A DNA stretch of 64,000 nucleotides from Diplosphaera chodatii (lineage: Eukaryota > Chlorophyta > Trebouxiophyceae > Prasiolales > Stichococcaceae). Below the pieces are notes generated by a model that saw nothing but the letters and a program-made list of their open reading frames with translations, searched no databases and was not told where the DNA came from. Below are positions 43,954-57,579 of this stretch, in pieces; the first letter of the stretch is position 1; every line of letters begins with the position of its first letter. The position numbers were made by a program, and so were the translations under genes. The DNA lies in NCBI GenBank assembly GCA_032358165.1, contig JAALGY010000017.1, forward strand, positions 2,294,001 through 2,358,000. The letters are read 5' to 3'.

Positions 43954-46900
43954 CTAAGGCTGATCTGCAGCTGCTGCCTCCCGCTGTGCCAGATTGACAA
44001 ACACCTGCTCCAGGGTGGTCTGGCTGAGGGAGTACTCCTCGATGCCCAGCGCCCGCCGCTGCGCCTCCACCTGCGTGCCACCAGTCCAGGGTTTTAGGGC
44101 TTGACCACAGGGTCACCATCAGCAGGTGGCACTCTGGCCCCACCACCCTCGAGTGATGGCGCAGGGACAATGTGCGGTGAGACACGACAGGCAGTCAGTG
44201 CATGGCTGCTTGCTGACCTATAAAGTGACCGCCAGAGTGAACGCGCCTGTTCAAAGAGGGTGGGGATGTCCAGCGACTCTGGCGGCAGGCTGAACGACAC
44301 ATGGTCTCCGCCGCGGTCCGAGGCGGCTGCCCCTGGCGCGATTCTCTGCACGAGTGCCTCGACCGCATCCCGCTGCTCGGGTGACACCCGCATGTCGAGG
44401 ACATACCTGGAAATCAGAGCACCGTTCGTGAAGCGTCCAGGCAACCCAGATTTGCAGAGGGACACTGCTCCATCGCACAGGCATGAGACAACACTGGCCA
44501 GCCAGCTCGATGGCCAGCCGACAGATGAACGGCAAAGGAGAGTGGAAGACCGACTCCATTCGACGTTCTAGTGCAGGGAACTTTAAGGTGCTCACCCGGC
44601 GCCAAAGCGGTTTTTGAGGTGCTGCACGGTGCCCAGGCAGGCCAGGCGGCCGGCGGTCATGATGCCGATGCGCGTGCACAGCGCCTCGCACTCCTCCATG
44701 GAGTGCGACGTCAGCAGCACCGTATGGCCTGCGGGTGACGCAGCACGACACATCCAGAACACGTTTCAGAGTGGTGTTGGGAGGGCAACGCCACGATCAC
44801 CAGCACGACTGCCGACGTTGTCTGACGTACCTGCGGCGATGACCTGCCGCTGCAGGATGCCCCACAGGAAGTGCCGTGCCCCCGGGTCCATGCCTGCACA
44901 GCAAGTCAGCTCTGCTGTCAGGAGAAGCTCTCGCTGTGTCAACATCCGTTGGATTGTGCTGTGGCTGAGGGAGGCTTGCAGGCTGGCAAGCGAGCAGCCA
45001 GTTCAGCACTAACACCACACGCAGCTGAATCTTGCACACTAACCCCGCAGGTGGCTAAGACGCGGCAGGGCGCCGCTTGCAAATTGCACATCATGGCCGC
45101 CACCAAGCTGAGTGGCTGCCCGCAGTGTGCGCACCTGTGCTGGGCTCGTCCATGAGCACCACAGGGGGGCCGCCCATAAGCGCCACTGCCACCGCCAGCT
45201 TCCGCCGGTTGCCACCAGAGTATGACTCGCACGTCCTGTGAACGCGTCGGTATGTCAACAACAGCAAGGTGCCACACCTTCAGCAACCACTCAACTGTGA
45301 CTGTGTACAGTCGTTGCTTGCTCTATTAGACAGGGGCCCAGCCCAGCACTAGCGCCGCACCATGATACCAGGGCAGCACGAGCCAAACATGATGGTTACC
45401 TGTCTGCGAACTCACTGAGGCCCAGGCGCCGGAGCAGCCGTGCCGCCAGGCGCTCTATACGGTGCGACGGCAGGCCCCGCAAGCAGGCATACATGCGCAG
45501 CACCTCCCGTCCTGTCATTGCATGCAAGGACAGCCGTCAACAGAAGTAAACCAGCCCAGGGATGGGTCGGACGGTGCAAACACACCCGTTGCCGACACAG
45601 GTCACTCAGCGGCAGGCTGACCAACTCCCAAGCGCACCCGTCATCTGGCCGGGCAGGCCGTCGAACTGGGGGCAGTAGCCGGTGAGCTGCTGCGCGGAGT
45701 GCAGGTCCTTGCGCACCGAGGAGCCGCAGATGGAGGCCTCCCCCTCCGACGCCCGCACCTCCCCTGTGTTCGCAAGCACTGCTTGCTGACTTGACCGCAG
45801 ATGCGGAGGAATGTCATTGGTCTGCACACCAGTGCAACCATGAACACTAGTGGTCTGGCCCAGAGTGGGACTGGAAGTGGCAGCATGCTGTCAGCTTGCA
45901 GGTTCATGAGCGCCCAGTACTCGTGAACCATGTCCACGGCAACACCTGAAAGACTGCCTCGACCATGCGAAAGCTGATGGCAGTGCATGCGCCAAACAGC
46001 TCCAGCATCCTCAAAGCGCTCTGCAACTGTTGCCGATGGGCAAAAATGGCATATTCTGACAACAGCAGGTCACACCAAGCTCACAGCACTCACCTGTCAG
46101 GATCCTGAACGTGGTGGTCTTGCCGGCGCCGTTGAGCCCCAGCAGCCCAAAGCACTCGCCGCGCCCGATGCCGAGCCACAGGCCCGCCACCGCGCGAGTC
46201 GGCGGCTGCCCGCCCCCCGTGCTGTACGACTTCGCAACCCCGTCCAGCAGCACCTGCCACTGCGACGTCTCGGTGCCTGCAGTTCGACACACAACAGGTG
46301 TCTGGTACTGTAATGGTCCGAACAACTGTTGTGTGATGCAATCAGGGTGGTGCAAGGTACAAGCGGTGTGTGGGGCCCGTGAAATTGCAAGCACACCTGA
46401 CTGCACCAGCCGGCGCTCTGCCGCCACATCCTCGTCCTCCCCTGGCAACACATCCCCCGCCTCTGCTGCATCTACCGCCGCATCCGACCTGCAGTGCGGG
46501 CTTACATGTTTGGATCCCCTGATGCTGCAATGCCATGAGAGGACTGCAGGACATTGGGCATGTGGCTTGAGCATAGTGGTGTTGGAGCATAGTGGTGTGG
46601 GTGAACAACAGGAGCACACTCCACTACATGGCTGACTCAATGGTTTGACGAGCCTTGTGTCCACCTGCCAGCGCCATCTGGCAGTTGCTGATAGCCGTAC
46701 TGCCCGCGCCGCCGACCCCGCAGCTGTGCTGTCTTCTGCCGCACAGCATGTGCAAGACCTGGCACAACGTCCCAATCCACTACCAGCGCCAGCAGGAAGT
46801 ACACTGCAAGCATAGCACTGGAGGTTGGTTGTACAAAACTGTTGTGCGCTGGAGACCACGAGGCTTCGTTCATTGTGTTTTCCCCATGCAAGGACGAAAC

Positions 46901-49900
46901 CAACATGATGCACCTCCCCAGAAAGCATTTGATGGCTGCACACCTGCCGCCTGGATGGCAAGCGAGACGTACATGCGGCCGCTGACCGTCCAGGCAAAGG
47001 GGTTGAGGTTGGGCAGCCCCTGGTCCTGACGGTAGCACTGCACAGGTACACGTCTGCCCCTCAACACGTCAGACACTGGAGTGCTGGGCATACACAACTG
47101 ACGGTCTGTTGTGTGCAGCAGTGCCTGCCCAGTGGCTGCCAAGGATGAGAAGGACGCCAGGCTGCACATAGCAGCACAGCAATGCAGGCAGCAGAGCCAC
47201 CTGGGAGATGTCGTACAGGCCGCGGGCGAGCACGAAGTGGGGCGACAGCGCGCGCAGGGTGTGGCCGGTGACGCGGTTGTACCAGTCCAGGGTGGGGTTG
47301 CGCACGAAGGTGAAGATGGTGTCCATGATCCAGGTGGACAGGAAGCCCAGGTAGCCCACCAGGAAGTAGAACGTGTTCAGCACCTGCGGAGGACAGCAGG
47401 CAATGCACGTTGTATATGCACAGTACAGTGGATACTGTCTGGCTTCTGATGGGAGCACACCTCGATGTGTTAAGACACTCTGCACACGCACTGTGGCAAG
47501 CTCACCACACGCCGAATGAGAGAAGGACTGTACCTGCAGCCCCCGCATCTCATCAGAGAACCCAAAGCTCAGCAGGTAGGTCAGCGGCAGCGACGCAGCG
47601 CCGAAGCACAGGAACAGCACCACCACAGCCGCCATGCGCACGCCCCGGAACTGCGGCAGGTCAAAGCTGTAGAAGCACACGATGATGCCTGCACGCACAC
47701 CGAACGACATTCAAGGAACGAGGCGCAGTTTGTGCATGCTTCCATAGACCAGGGCATGGCTTGCTAGGGAGTGCATGCAAGCAGGCGTGTGTGACACACA
47801 AGTGTATTGGTCAGCTGGGCATGGCTGGCTGACCTGCCACAGGAATGAGGAAGTTGATGAAATCCCAGATGTAGGTGGCGCCCCAGAAGGCTGTCAGTGG
47901 CGCGCCTGAGACCACCTGCGGACCATGTCAAGCACTGGATCTGCTGTTGGTGACTTTCCACCAGGCATGCTGATCTCGCCGGTGTCCAGTAAGGCAGCTG
48001 ACACGGACACCCTAACTGTATGTTGAGCAAAGCCTGACACATTGTGACATGCCACTGTAGGTTGTGACTGCATACCATGATACTCCACACCATTACTGGG
48101 AGTATCAGTCTCTGCATACAGGAAGTACAATGTAGCAAACACAACACACCTGCACATGCTTCGAGCGGCTCTCTGCCTCTCGTACAAGGAACACCACGAA
48201 AGAAGCTGCCAGCACTGCTGCCGCCATTGTCACGCATAACACCATCAGCAGATCGCCTGCAGCAGGTCAGGAACAATTACTCTTGATGTGGCAGTGATGT
48301 TGATATTATCCGCATGTTACAGATGTCAAGCACAAAACGCAGCCTGTATGGGTTGCTTACCTGACATCTGGCTGACTTTGACGGCGTCCTCGTTCGAAAC
48401 GGTGGGCAGGGGGTAATTTGTCACGCGCATGGAAGCATTTGCGTTACCAGTGAAGGCACGCAGCAGAGCTGTGTTGGCGGCATTGATGGCTGCTGGCACG
48501 CCGTGTATGGCTGTCTGGTTGAGCAGGATCGTGTATGCCACGTGCCCTGGTGCCAGTTTGCCGGCAACCTGCATGTGAACAGCGCGTGCTTTGCAACATG
48601 GGAAGCAGGAACCTGGTGCTTGGTATTTGGCTTATCCTGTGTGCTGTGGTGACGTCACATGCCTACCATGCTGTTAGGGATGGCGTCCACAAACAGCGCA
48701 TCGTAGGTGTTGTTGCCCGTGAACCAGGTATCAAGCAGATACCCTTCTAATGTGCCGCTCGCATTGGCAAAGTATGGGCGATTGAACAGCATGGTCTCCC
48801 CAGTGTCGTACATGGCGATTTCCTGCAGTTTTGCAATATCAGGATGAGCACCGGTATACACGTCTGTTGTCAGACCAGCTTGTCACGAATGACCTTGTGG
48901 TCTAATTTGGCATGAAGTCCATGCACTGCACTCTGGATGCGCAGCCAGCCCCTGAGTACAGCTAATGGTGGAGCTATATCAGCGATTGATGGTCCACTGT
49001 GCCTTCATGCTGGCGTGCACACACAGCGTTGTGCACCCAGCGAAGCGGACGACACATGTGCACGAGGCACTTGCCTGCGTGTGGTGGCGGATGCGATCCA
49101 GGGGTGGGTCGTGGTAGTTGTGCACGAGGGCATGCAGCCCGTTGGCCGATGCGCGTGCAGCTGGAGACGCCGCAAGCGCGGTCGGATTGCCTCGGAAGCA
49201 AGCATCCCTGCATATCGGCATTGTGCAGATGCCACCTCCAGTCTTATGTGACATGCTCTGGCAACGCTGAGCATAACAATCGGTGTAGTTGTCTGCCCTT
49301 CCAGTTGATTGTCCCTATGAACGAGCTGGCCAGGCAGGTGTGTCTGCAGCAACACCGGTCCCTGTGCAAAATCTTTGGGAATCTTGCCGGCCAGCAACTT
49401 AGCACGGATCGAACCAAACACTGGACAAGGCAAGACATTGAGTGGAGAGGCGCACATGCTGATGATGAGCGGCGACTCGTCTGGGGCATTGACATACGCT
49501 TTGCCCGCCCACAGTGCCACCAGCACCAGCGCGATCGGCACGGCCAGCTGGGTGATGACAGCCAGTCGGTCCCGGCGTGCGCAGCACGCGCGCTTGGTGA
49601 ACAGTGCCCCAAAGCGACGCCAGTACAGCACAGGCCCGGCCAGCAGGCCTGTGGTAGATACTGTCCTCAGTCTGTGTACTGATATGTACTGACAATCGTT
49701 GAAAAGCAGGGTCGAGTGTCATCATGCGAGCATGAGTTGTATTGAGGTGCATGCAGGATCACCGACATGCCGCAATGTGGACACCAGCAGGGTCCCCAAC
49801 ACTTAGCACCTGAGTGCTCGAAGGCAGGGTCGGTTGCCACGGGCGGCAGCTCGGACTCCGCTCCCGGCTGCGGTGCCGGCTGCGGCTGCAGCAGTGCATG

Positions 49901-52900
49901 CTGCTCTGCCTCCTCCTCGCTGAGAACACCATCGTCATCCTCATTGGCATGCCCATTTGCAAGAAGCTGCGCGTCAGCACCCTGCGCGACCAATGCAGCC
50001 AGCTGGGGAATGTGTGTTACATGGTGCCATTCCCGGCACAAGATGGGGGAGTCTGGAGTCTTCTTCAAGTCCTCAGGATGATTGCAGCAAACACCAATAT
50101 ATTAAATGCGCACTGGTGGCTGGGTGCCGTCTGCTGCGGCGTGTTTGCGCTCCTCTGCTGCCTCCATGGCCGCCCGCCGCGACACATGCAGGAATACCTG
50201 CGTATACGCAGATGCGACCGTGTGTATCTCGCGCCCCAACAGCTGCGCCAATGTGCCGCAGCAAGCAACAGCCGTGCTGGCAAGCAAGTGCATGCACGGA
50301 GTGCCATGCAATGGTGAGGTGCATGACAACAACAAGCCGTGCCAGGATACAGAGAGTGCCATCTGTCTCGAGAACTAGCAGACCCAGAGCAGCCAAGTAG
50401 TAGCTTACCTCCTCCATGGTCGTGATGGACAAGCCATAGCTGCGCACACGCAGCGCTGCCTTCTGGCTTTCCAGCTCCCGCAGCAACGCTGGAAACCTGC
50501 CACCAAGCAGAAGTGAGGAGTGAATCGGCTTTCAAGATGCTGCCATGATGCAAATGCTCAACTTGCAGGCGCATTGTACGCCCTGGTTACACAACAGACA
50601 GGGGCGTACATCGTGCTCAATGTGCCTCTGGTCACTGCTCGCCACTCATAGCAGGCGTTGACCCATGAAACCCAGCATTGCGCAGCCACATACTAAAGGC
50701 ATCCTGAAGCAGCCTTATTGAGAGGTTGAACCTAGCTTATATGCCTGCAGAACACTGCAGATGTAATCAGCCGTACCTGGCGGCATCACCCTTGGGCAGT
50801 CGATAAGCCACTTCGCCGCCCGCGCGGCTGAGGAGCTCTGCCTCTGGCACATGACGCGTCAGCAGCGCGTCCAGCTGCATATGCACGAGATTGCGATCGG
50901 AAACAGCAACCTCACAGTGATGAGGGCATGGCAGTACTAGCCTGCAGGAATATGCGAGGATGGTGTGCGTACTGCAGCACACTCTAGTATCATGATGTGA
51001 TGTGCATGCCAACCCGCATGCCGCATGTGAACAACACCGTCAAGGTACCTCTGCCTCGTGCTCTGATGCCTCTGACAGCGCCAGGCTGCTGCTGGCGCGC
51101 GAGATGCGGGGGCTGCTGCCCTGCACGCTGCGCATGGATGCCAGCCCGCCAGCGCTGCCGCCGCCGTGGTGTCGTCCCTCCTACATGCATGCAGTCCAAG
51201 CATGCATGCAGTGCAGGTGGCGCGACCATGCAAGCCTGTTGCCCCGTAACCCGAACATCACCATGGGATCACAAATATGCAATCGGCCAAAGAAATGCTG
51301 TGCCGCCGTACCTTGACGATCGTGTGCGTGTAGCCAACACCGAACTGCGTCTTCAGATCCAGTGACGACCCCAGCGCTGCCAGGCGGCCATCGGCCATGA
51401 TGGCGATGCGGTCGCACAAGACATCCGCCTGTGTGGCAAATACTGTGGACCGTGCGCATGGCGGACAACATGAGAAACTATCAACATTTGACACGCTAAC
51501 ACCTGACTGGATCAGCCTCCAGACTCCACGAGCTCTGCGTGAGCATTGCAGTATCACCTCCTCCATGCTGTGAGTGGTCAATACAATGGCGCGATCCCGA
51601 CGGTGTCGTTTGATGATCTCCCAAGTCAGCCTATGACATCGATGACATGCAAAGTAACAGGGGGTGCATGAGAGCAAGGCTGGCCTTGCGCAGCGTACAA
51701 GAAGCAGGAGAACCATTTGGCAGCAGAACCTGGCTGCAGCATGTCAGACCTGCGGGAGTAGGGGTCCATGCCGGAGGTGGGTTCATCCAGGAACACCACT
51801 GCTGGGCTGCCCAGGAAGGCGATAGCCACCGACAACTTGCGGCGCATACCACCCGACAGCTCACTGGCCCTCGTCTGCATCTTGTCTGCCAGATCTGCAT
51901 TACAGTAACCACAGACCATTCGTCAAATGGTCGTGCATGAGGACCTTCAATTGCAATTGCATGTCAGAGCCCGAGTCAGGCTGCTCCTTGTTTGGGCTCA
52001 AACTCAGCACAGTGCCAATGAGAACATGGATATGATCAACAGAGGCATACCAACATCCACGGCGGCAGCTTCTGCAATCTGCTTTGCATCCTTGCGGCTG
52101 TACCCCTTGATGGCCGCATAGAGCTGTAGGTGCTCCGCCACCTGCCACATAAAACGTGCCATTGTTTACAGGCTTATCGCAGCCAAGGTCGTCAATGACT
52201 GGGTCTTGTGTACATGGGGTGTAGGAAGACTCAGCGGCCTGGAACATGTGGCGACAACTTGATAACGCAACGGCTACATACCGTGATGTCTGGCCACAAG
52301 ATATCGAACTGCGGGCACACACCCAGGTTCTGGCGAATGGTTCCCATGTGGTCCCGAATCGACATGCCATTGATCACGGCATCTCCACTGGTGGGAGCAA
52401 TCATGCCTGCAGTGGATGGCAGCAGGGTCCGGTACAGACAAATACACATGGGGACGGTTGTGTACCGCCTCTAATTCAAGGGGTGTGGCATTTCTTGTTG
52501 GTGCAAAGACTCTTGCGTGATGTTTTCAACGACCAAACCTGTCAATATGCTGATGGTAGTTGTCTTGCCAGCGCCATTGTGCCCCAGCAGCCCAGTGATG
52601 TTGCCGCGATAGATCTCCAGGTCCAGCCCATCGACCGCCTACCATCCCAGCATGTAACAGGTGCATTAACGCTGGGCTCGAAGTACGACTTACAGCGACT
52701 TGTCTATTGCTGATAACAGGCCCTGCGCATGGTAGGATGGCATAACCATGGTTGACAAGTAGCACCTGCTTGGCCGAGCCATCTGCTGCAGCATACGTCT
52801 TGCGAAGGTCGGTGATAGCCACGGCAATGCTTTTGCTGCCCCCACTGGCGGCTACACCATTGCCATGCGACTCCACATCACTGCTGAGCGACCTGCAGCT

Positions 52901-55900
52901 TGGGTGAGGCTGCTGTTAATGCTGGTTAGCTGCACCGCTGCAACTCCCCAGTGCACAGCAATGAGAGAGGCACCCGCCAGATCAATGCACATGTCTGCAG
53001 TTCACAGCTAAATGGCCTTGCAGAGCACCACACCTAGATAGCCAGTGAGCCAGCAGCTTCTCATCGGTAGTGCGTGCACGGCGTGCACGCCAAAAGGATG
53101 GCAGCAGGAAGAAGTAGGGTGGTTGCCGCTGCTGCCCCCACTCTGACGGCACCACCTGTACGGTCATTACCACACAAGGTGACCAACATCTAGCTGTGCT
53201 TGCATGATGACAGCACTTGATGCGTAAAACCTGCTCATGATGGTTCCGCGTACAGGCAACCAGTCTGTGCATGCCCTAGTACAGGCAGCCCATGACAAGG
53301 CAATTGACAGCATAAGTTGAGCCTCTGCAATGCAGAGTTGGTCGACCTCAGGAGGCCAGAGTATCAAGGCGCACATGGTCCAAGTAGGCGGTCAGCAGAG
53401 CGTAGATGAAGATGTCGGCAGTGACCATGAGGAACACGCCACGCCCGGAGAAGGGGAAGTCGGGCGTGATGGACTGCCCCAGGGCGCTCCAGGTCAGCCC
53501 TTGCTGCGCCACCTGCAGGTCCAGAGGCAGGTATAAGACGAAAGGATTCGGCATGTGAAAGGACAGTGGCCTGGGCACACATGCCAATGTCAGCATCGTT
53601 GCTTCACTGCATCTCAACAGCCAGCCTTGCCGTCTCAGATGCGTAATGTGTGAGCATGTTTACGGTCCTGTTGACATGAAATCTAGCAAAGATCCGGTAG
53701 CATCCAGAGCAAAAGTCGAGATCGACATGCGATCGGGCTGCCAACTGCCAGCTGATGCATGTGTGTGACCTAGCAGTTGCAACACTCTGCACAGGTGGCA
53801 GGTGAGTTCAGGCGCAGCACCTCCATCTTGAGCAGCACGGTGGCGAAGAGGGAGATAGAGGAGGGTGGCAGCAGGCAGGACACCGTCCAGCTGATGCCGC
53901 CGTACGGCACCAGGTACGGCATCAGGTACCTGCACGAGCACACCAGCCGCAGTTGCCGCAGCTGGTAGGCAGTGCACGTGCACTTTCAGGCGGCACCAGA
54001 AACAGCCACTTTGCATGCAAGATACTGCACTGCCACCTGCTGACGCCCCATCTGCTCCCAAGGAACCTGCCACTGATGCAAGCCTATGAGCTGCTGCATT
54101 GCATTGATGACTTGCAGGGACCGTAGCTCACCCTGGAATCATGGACACAGCGTACAGCACCGCAGTGGAGGTGCCTGCAATGCGGCTCTTGGAGAACAGC
54201 GTTGACAGCGCATATGCATAGCTGATCAGCGCCTGCACGAAGCACAGCGATGTCTTGTTGCTGACCAGCAGAATGCATGTGAGATCAACCTCTAAGGTTT
54301 CTGCTGGTGCATGGTGACGTGATCAGAAGGTCAAATCATACAGCAGCCAAGGGCATTCGCACGCCAAGTGCAGCCCACAATCAAGATGGATTACAGGCAG
54401 AGATCCTCACCGCAGCGACCAGCCAGTAGAAGGCCAGCAGCAGCGTCGCAGAGCTGTGGCTGAAGGGGTAGGTGCCCACCAGGGCGCACAGTGCGCCGCT
54501 GACCGCCATCGTGGACCAGTGGCTGATCGCCCAGGATGCCCAGTACGCAGGGTCCTGCATGGCAGTGACGGCAGTTACCACACGCAAACTGCATCATCAC
54601 TGTGAGTCAAGCTTGAAGCAGAAGGTAGGCTGACATGCACACATGGAGATGCTTATGACCAACAAGGTGGTCGTTGGAGTCTGTACAGCAACACCCTGAA
54701 TGCGCCTCAGCCTCACCCGCAGGCCCAGGATGCGCATGCCCTCCCGCAGCCGCAGCTCCTTCTCCCGCACGATGGCGGCCACGGTGGAGCGCGTGGGCGC
54801 CAGGAAGGCGTACACCAGCAGCAGGTTGAACGCCAGCGCGGCCGCACCCGCGCCTGCAGTGTCATAGAGCGATGTGCTTTAGATGCATGGCCCATTGTAT
54901 CTGGGTTCAGGTGCCTCCTGGTGGCTCCCACCGACGTGAGCAAGTAGTGTAAACGAAATGAAACGCACCATGGACACAGTTCTATCGACCATGCACGTTG
55001 GCCGGAGGGTGATCAGGGTCATGAATGGCAGATTGTACGCACCGAGGTCAATCTTCACGGCCGGCCAGGGGAAGGGCTTGAAGGTCGCCTGGATGTCCGC
55101 CGCGCCGGCGTCCAGGGCGGCGCCCAGCAGCGAGCGCTCCAGCAGCTGCTGCACGTTGGCGAAGAACCAGTACATGGCGTACTGCGGGTCGGGCGCCGGC
55201 GAGAAGTAGTTCAGCAGCTCCTGGTTGGACGGCACCTGCGGCCGGCCAGCCAGCTCGCGGACTGTCAAACAGCCCAGTCTTTAGGGAAACAACAGGAATG
55301 AAAGCTCTGCTGCCGTGGTCATAAAGGCGGCAGCACAAGTCAAGACAAGGTGGGATTCTGGGGTGTGCTGAAGGGTGGGGCCTTACCGAGGTGTGGTTGG
55401 TGCGGATGGAGTACTTGAAGTCATGCGGGTCCAGGGAGTGGAACGCCAGCACCGCGTCAACCGTCCGTGGGTTCCTGAGCACAGCCATACATAGGACCGA
55501 TGAGGCTCTTTCAGGGCTAGCTGCGCAGATGAGCCGAGCATGCTACATAATAATGCACAGGCTTCTGCACCAGGTGTTGAGCGGTTGCAGACAATGACCA
55601 ATGTGTGCCGATCACCACATTGCACCGCGACAGGTTGTGCAGCACACCTGAGGGCCTCCCGCACTGCTGCGGCCTCCGTCTCAATGCCGCGGATCTGCGC
55701 CCCCAGCAGCCGCCGCCAGCACGCCGGGTTGCTGACGCAGGCCGCGGGGTCCTGGCACTCCGGCGGCGCCGTGTCGGGCGCCGCGAAGTAGCGGTAGAAG
55801 CTGGTCGACATGGCCGCCTTCTTTGTGGGGTCCGCCGGGCACGCCGCGGCCTGCGCATGGCGGTTAAACCCATGAGGAGCAGTTGACGCATGTCTGCAGC

Positions 55901-56824
55901 CAGCAGCCTTCTGCCAGAGGACTCACCCAATGTGCAATTGCATAGTGCCAGACAGGCACTAAGATTGACGCCAGGGTGCCGTGTGGTCGCATCAGCCAGC
56001 GCAGCTGCCCTGCAGGCATCCCCTGGCACCGTGTCAGGACAGCACCCGAGGCGTTCATGGCATCCCCCAAGGACTTGCCTGCGCAAAGCGCTCCATGACA
56101 GCGTTTGCAGTGGCGTTGTTGGGCGCGTACAGCAGCGAGATGTTCTGCGTGAAGCGTGCGGGGCCTGCACAGGTGGCAAGGTGCATCTGATGCGACGAGG
56201 TGCACACCATGCGACAAGGTGCATCACACGGTTGCCACCAGCAGCATATGGCGCCGTGTCGTCACATGTACTCTCATGAAGATGCTTCACAGGCGCACCA
56301 AAATAATCGCCGCTGCCCGGCCTGCTGGTGAGGCCCATGTCCAGGTCGTAGGTGCGGCTCATGATCTCCCGCGGACGCGGCTGCGGCTTGATGTAGTGCT
56401 TCGGGATGCACATGATGCCGAAGAACACCACCGGCACCAGCACCTGGTGGCAGCAGAGCGTGCACCGTCGCATCAGCATGCCAGCCTCAGCACACTGAGC
56501 ACAGCAGGCCACCACGATCGTTGTCATGCACTGCGCCATGAAACGCAGGAACCGTCCGTATATGGGAGCATGTGCCGCGTCATGCGGCCTGTGGACGTAG
56601 CAACGATAAAGCGACCTGAACGGACATCCCACCTCTACGAGCAGCGCCAGCCAGCCGGCGCCGCCCCACCACACACGCCGACTGCGCGTCTGCAGCAGGT
56701 AGTTCTTGCGGAGCACCGCACTGAACTGGCGCGCCCGCGACGGCCTGCGCTGCATCTGCTGCGAGGCCGTGGCGGCTGGGGCGGCCGTTGACGGGCCTGC
56801 ATCGTGCTGCTGCCCGTTCTGCAT
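43954..56824 (-). CDS. Full-size ABC transporter, subfamily A
   Basis: The ATG at 56824 opens [16 protein letters not shown], then [20 protein letters not shown], the typical ABCA start before the first membrane helix. A large extracellular segment (56.4-55.0 kb) and TMD1 (54.8-53.0 kb) follow. NBD1 has [13 protein letters not shown] (Walker A), [14 protein letters not shown] (signature), [13 protein letters not shown] (Walker B) and LTTHSMEEV (H-loop). TMD2 spans about 49.7-46.7 kb. NBD2 has [40 protein letters not shown] and [13 protein letters not shown], and the protein ends [16 protein letters not shown] plus a short tail. Both sites look active. ABCA proteins move lipids across membranes; the substrate here is unknown. 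Dozens of short exons cover 12.9 kb and I did not resolve them all. It is divergent from PYG7. Confidence 0.9.
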
Positions 56825-57579
56825 GCTGCGCCCGCTGCGACCCAAGCGGTGCAGGAATATGCCGCAACTAGCTCCAGCGGCAACCGGATCTGTCTGGTGA
56901 TGTAGTTGCAGCAGTCGGAGTTATTGTTTCAGAGACTTGAAACCCGGTCGCAAGAACGCAAAATGACCACCAAATGGCAAGCCTTTCGTCTACGGCAGAG
57001 GTGCGCACAGCGCAATGTTCAAATTGCGTTCAAGTAGCGCATCTGACACCTGACACACTCAAGTGGATTGTTGTTCGGCTCACAACCTAGAAAGAGGTAA
57101 CTGGGCAGAATCAATCGAGACGCTGTACACTGGTCTGACCAGATGAGACACCAATGTGCGTTTCCTTATATTGTAAGTGGCTCGTGTGCTCACTAAGAAC
57201 ACTTGCTTTCCTGCTGTGACCAACATACGATATGCACAAGTTCGGGCGTTGTGGTTTCACTGCATGCCGGAAACGCGACATGACTGAGGTCTGGGGATGA
57301 AGCTGCCGGAACCGATGCCCGACCGAGCCCCTATCACTTCTGGGAGGTCTGCATCGAGTTGGTCCAGTCTGTCCGATAGGAGGTAATAAACCCTCTTCAA
57401 GTAGCTTGGCCGACCCTGCAGCGGCACAGTTGCACTGTCGCAGGGATCATGCACGCTATGTTTGTCTGTTGCAGCTGGCACAGGGTGCAGCACTGCCTTG
57501 CAAGATCCTCGACGGAACACACTGTGCGTGTTGATACGCGACGGCCGTGCTGGTAATTGCACACGTTGCTCTGACAGCC
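56825..57579. promoter_or_regulatory. Region between divergent ABCA and PYG7 genes
   Basis: About 0.75 kb separates the two start codons, so it should contain both promoters. The A/T-richer part lies near 56890-57250. A minus-strand open frame at 57257-57601 crosses into the PYG7 first exon. Confidence 0.4.

Noticed and set aside
55517..56845. 442-codon minus-strand frame as one exon of the ABCA gene
   Set aside because: Only its first part (to about 56640) and some inner segments match ABCA; stretches with better peptides in other frames show that it runs through several introns.
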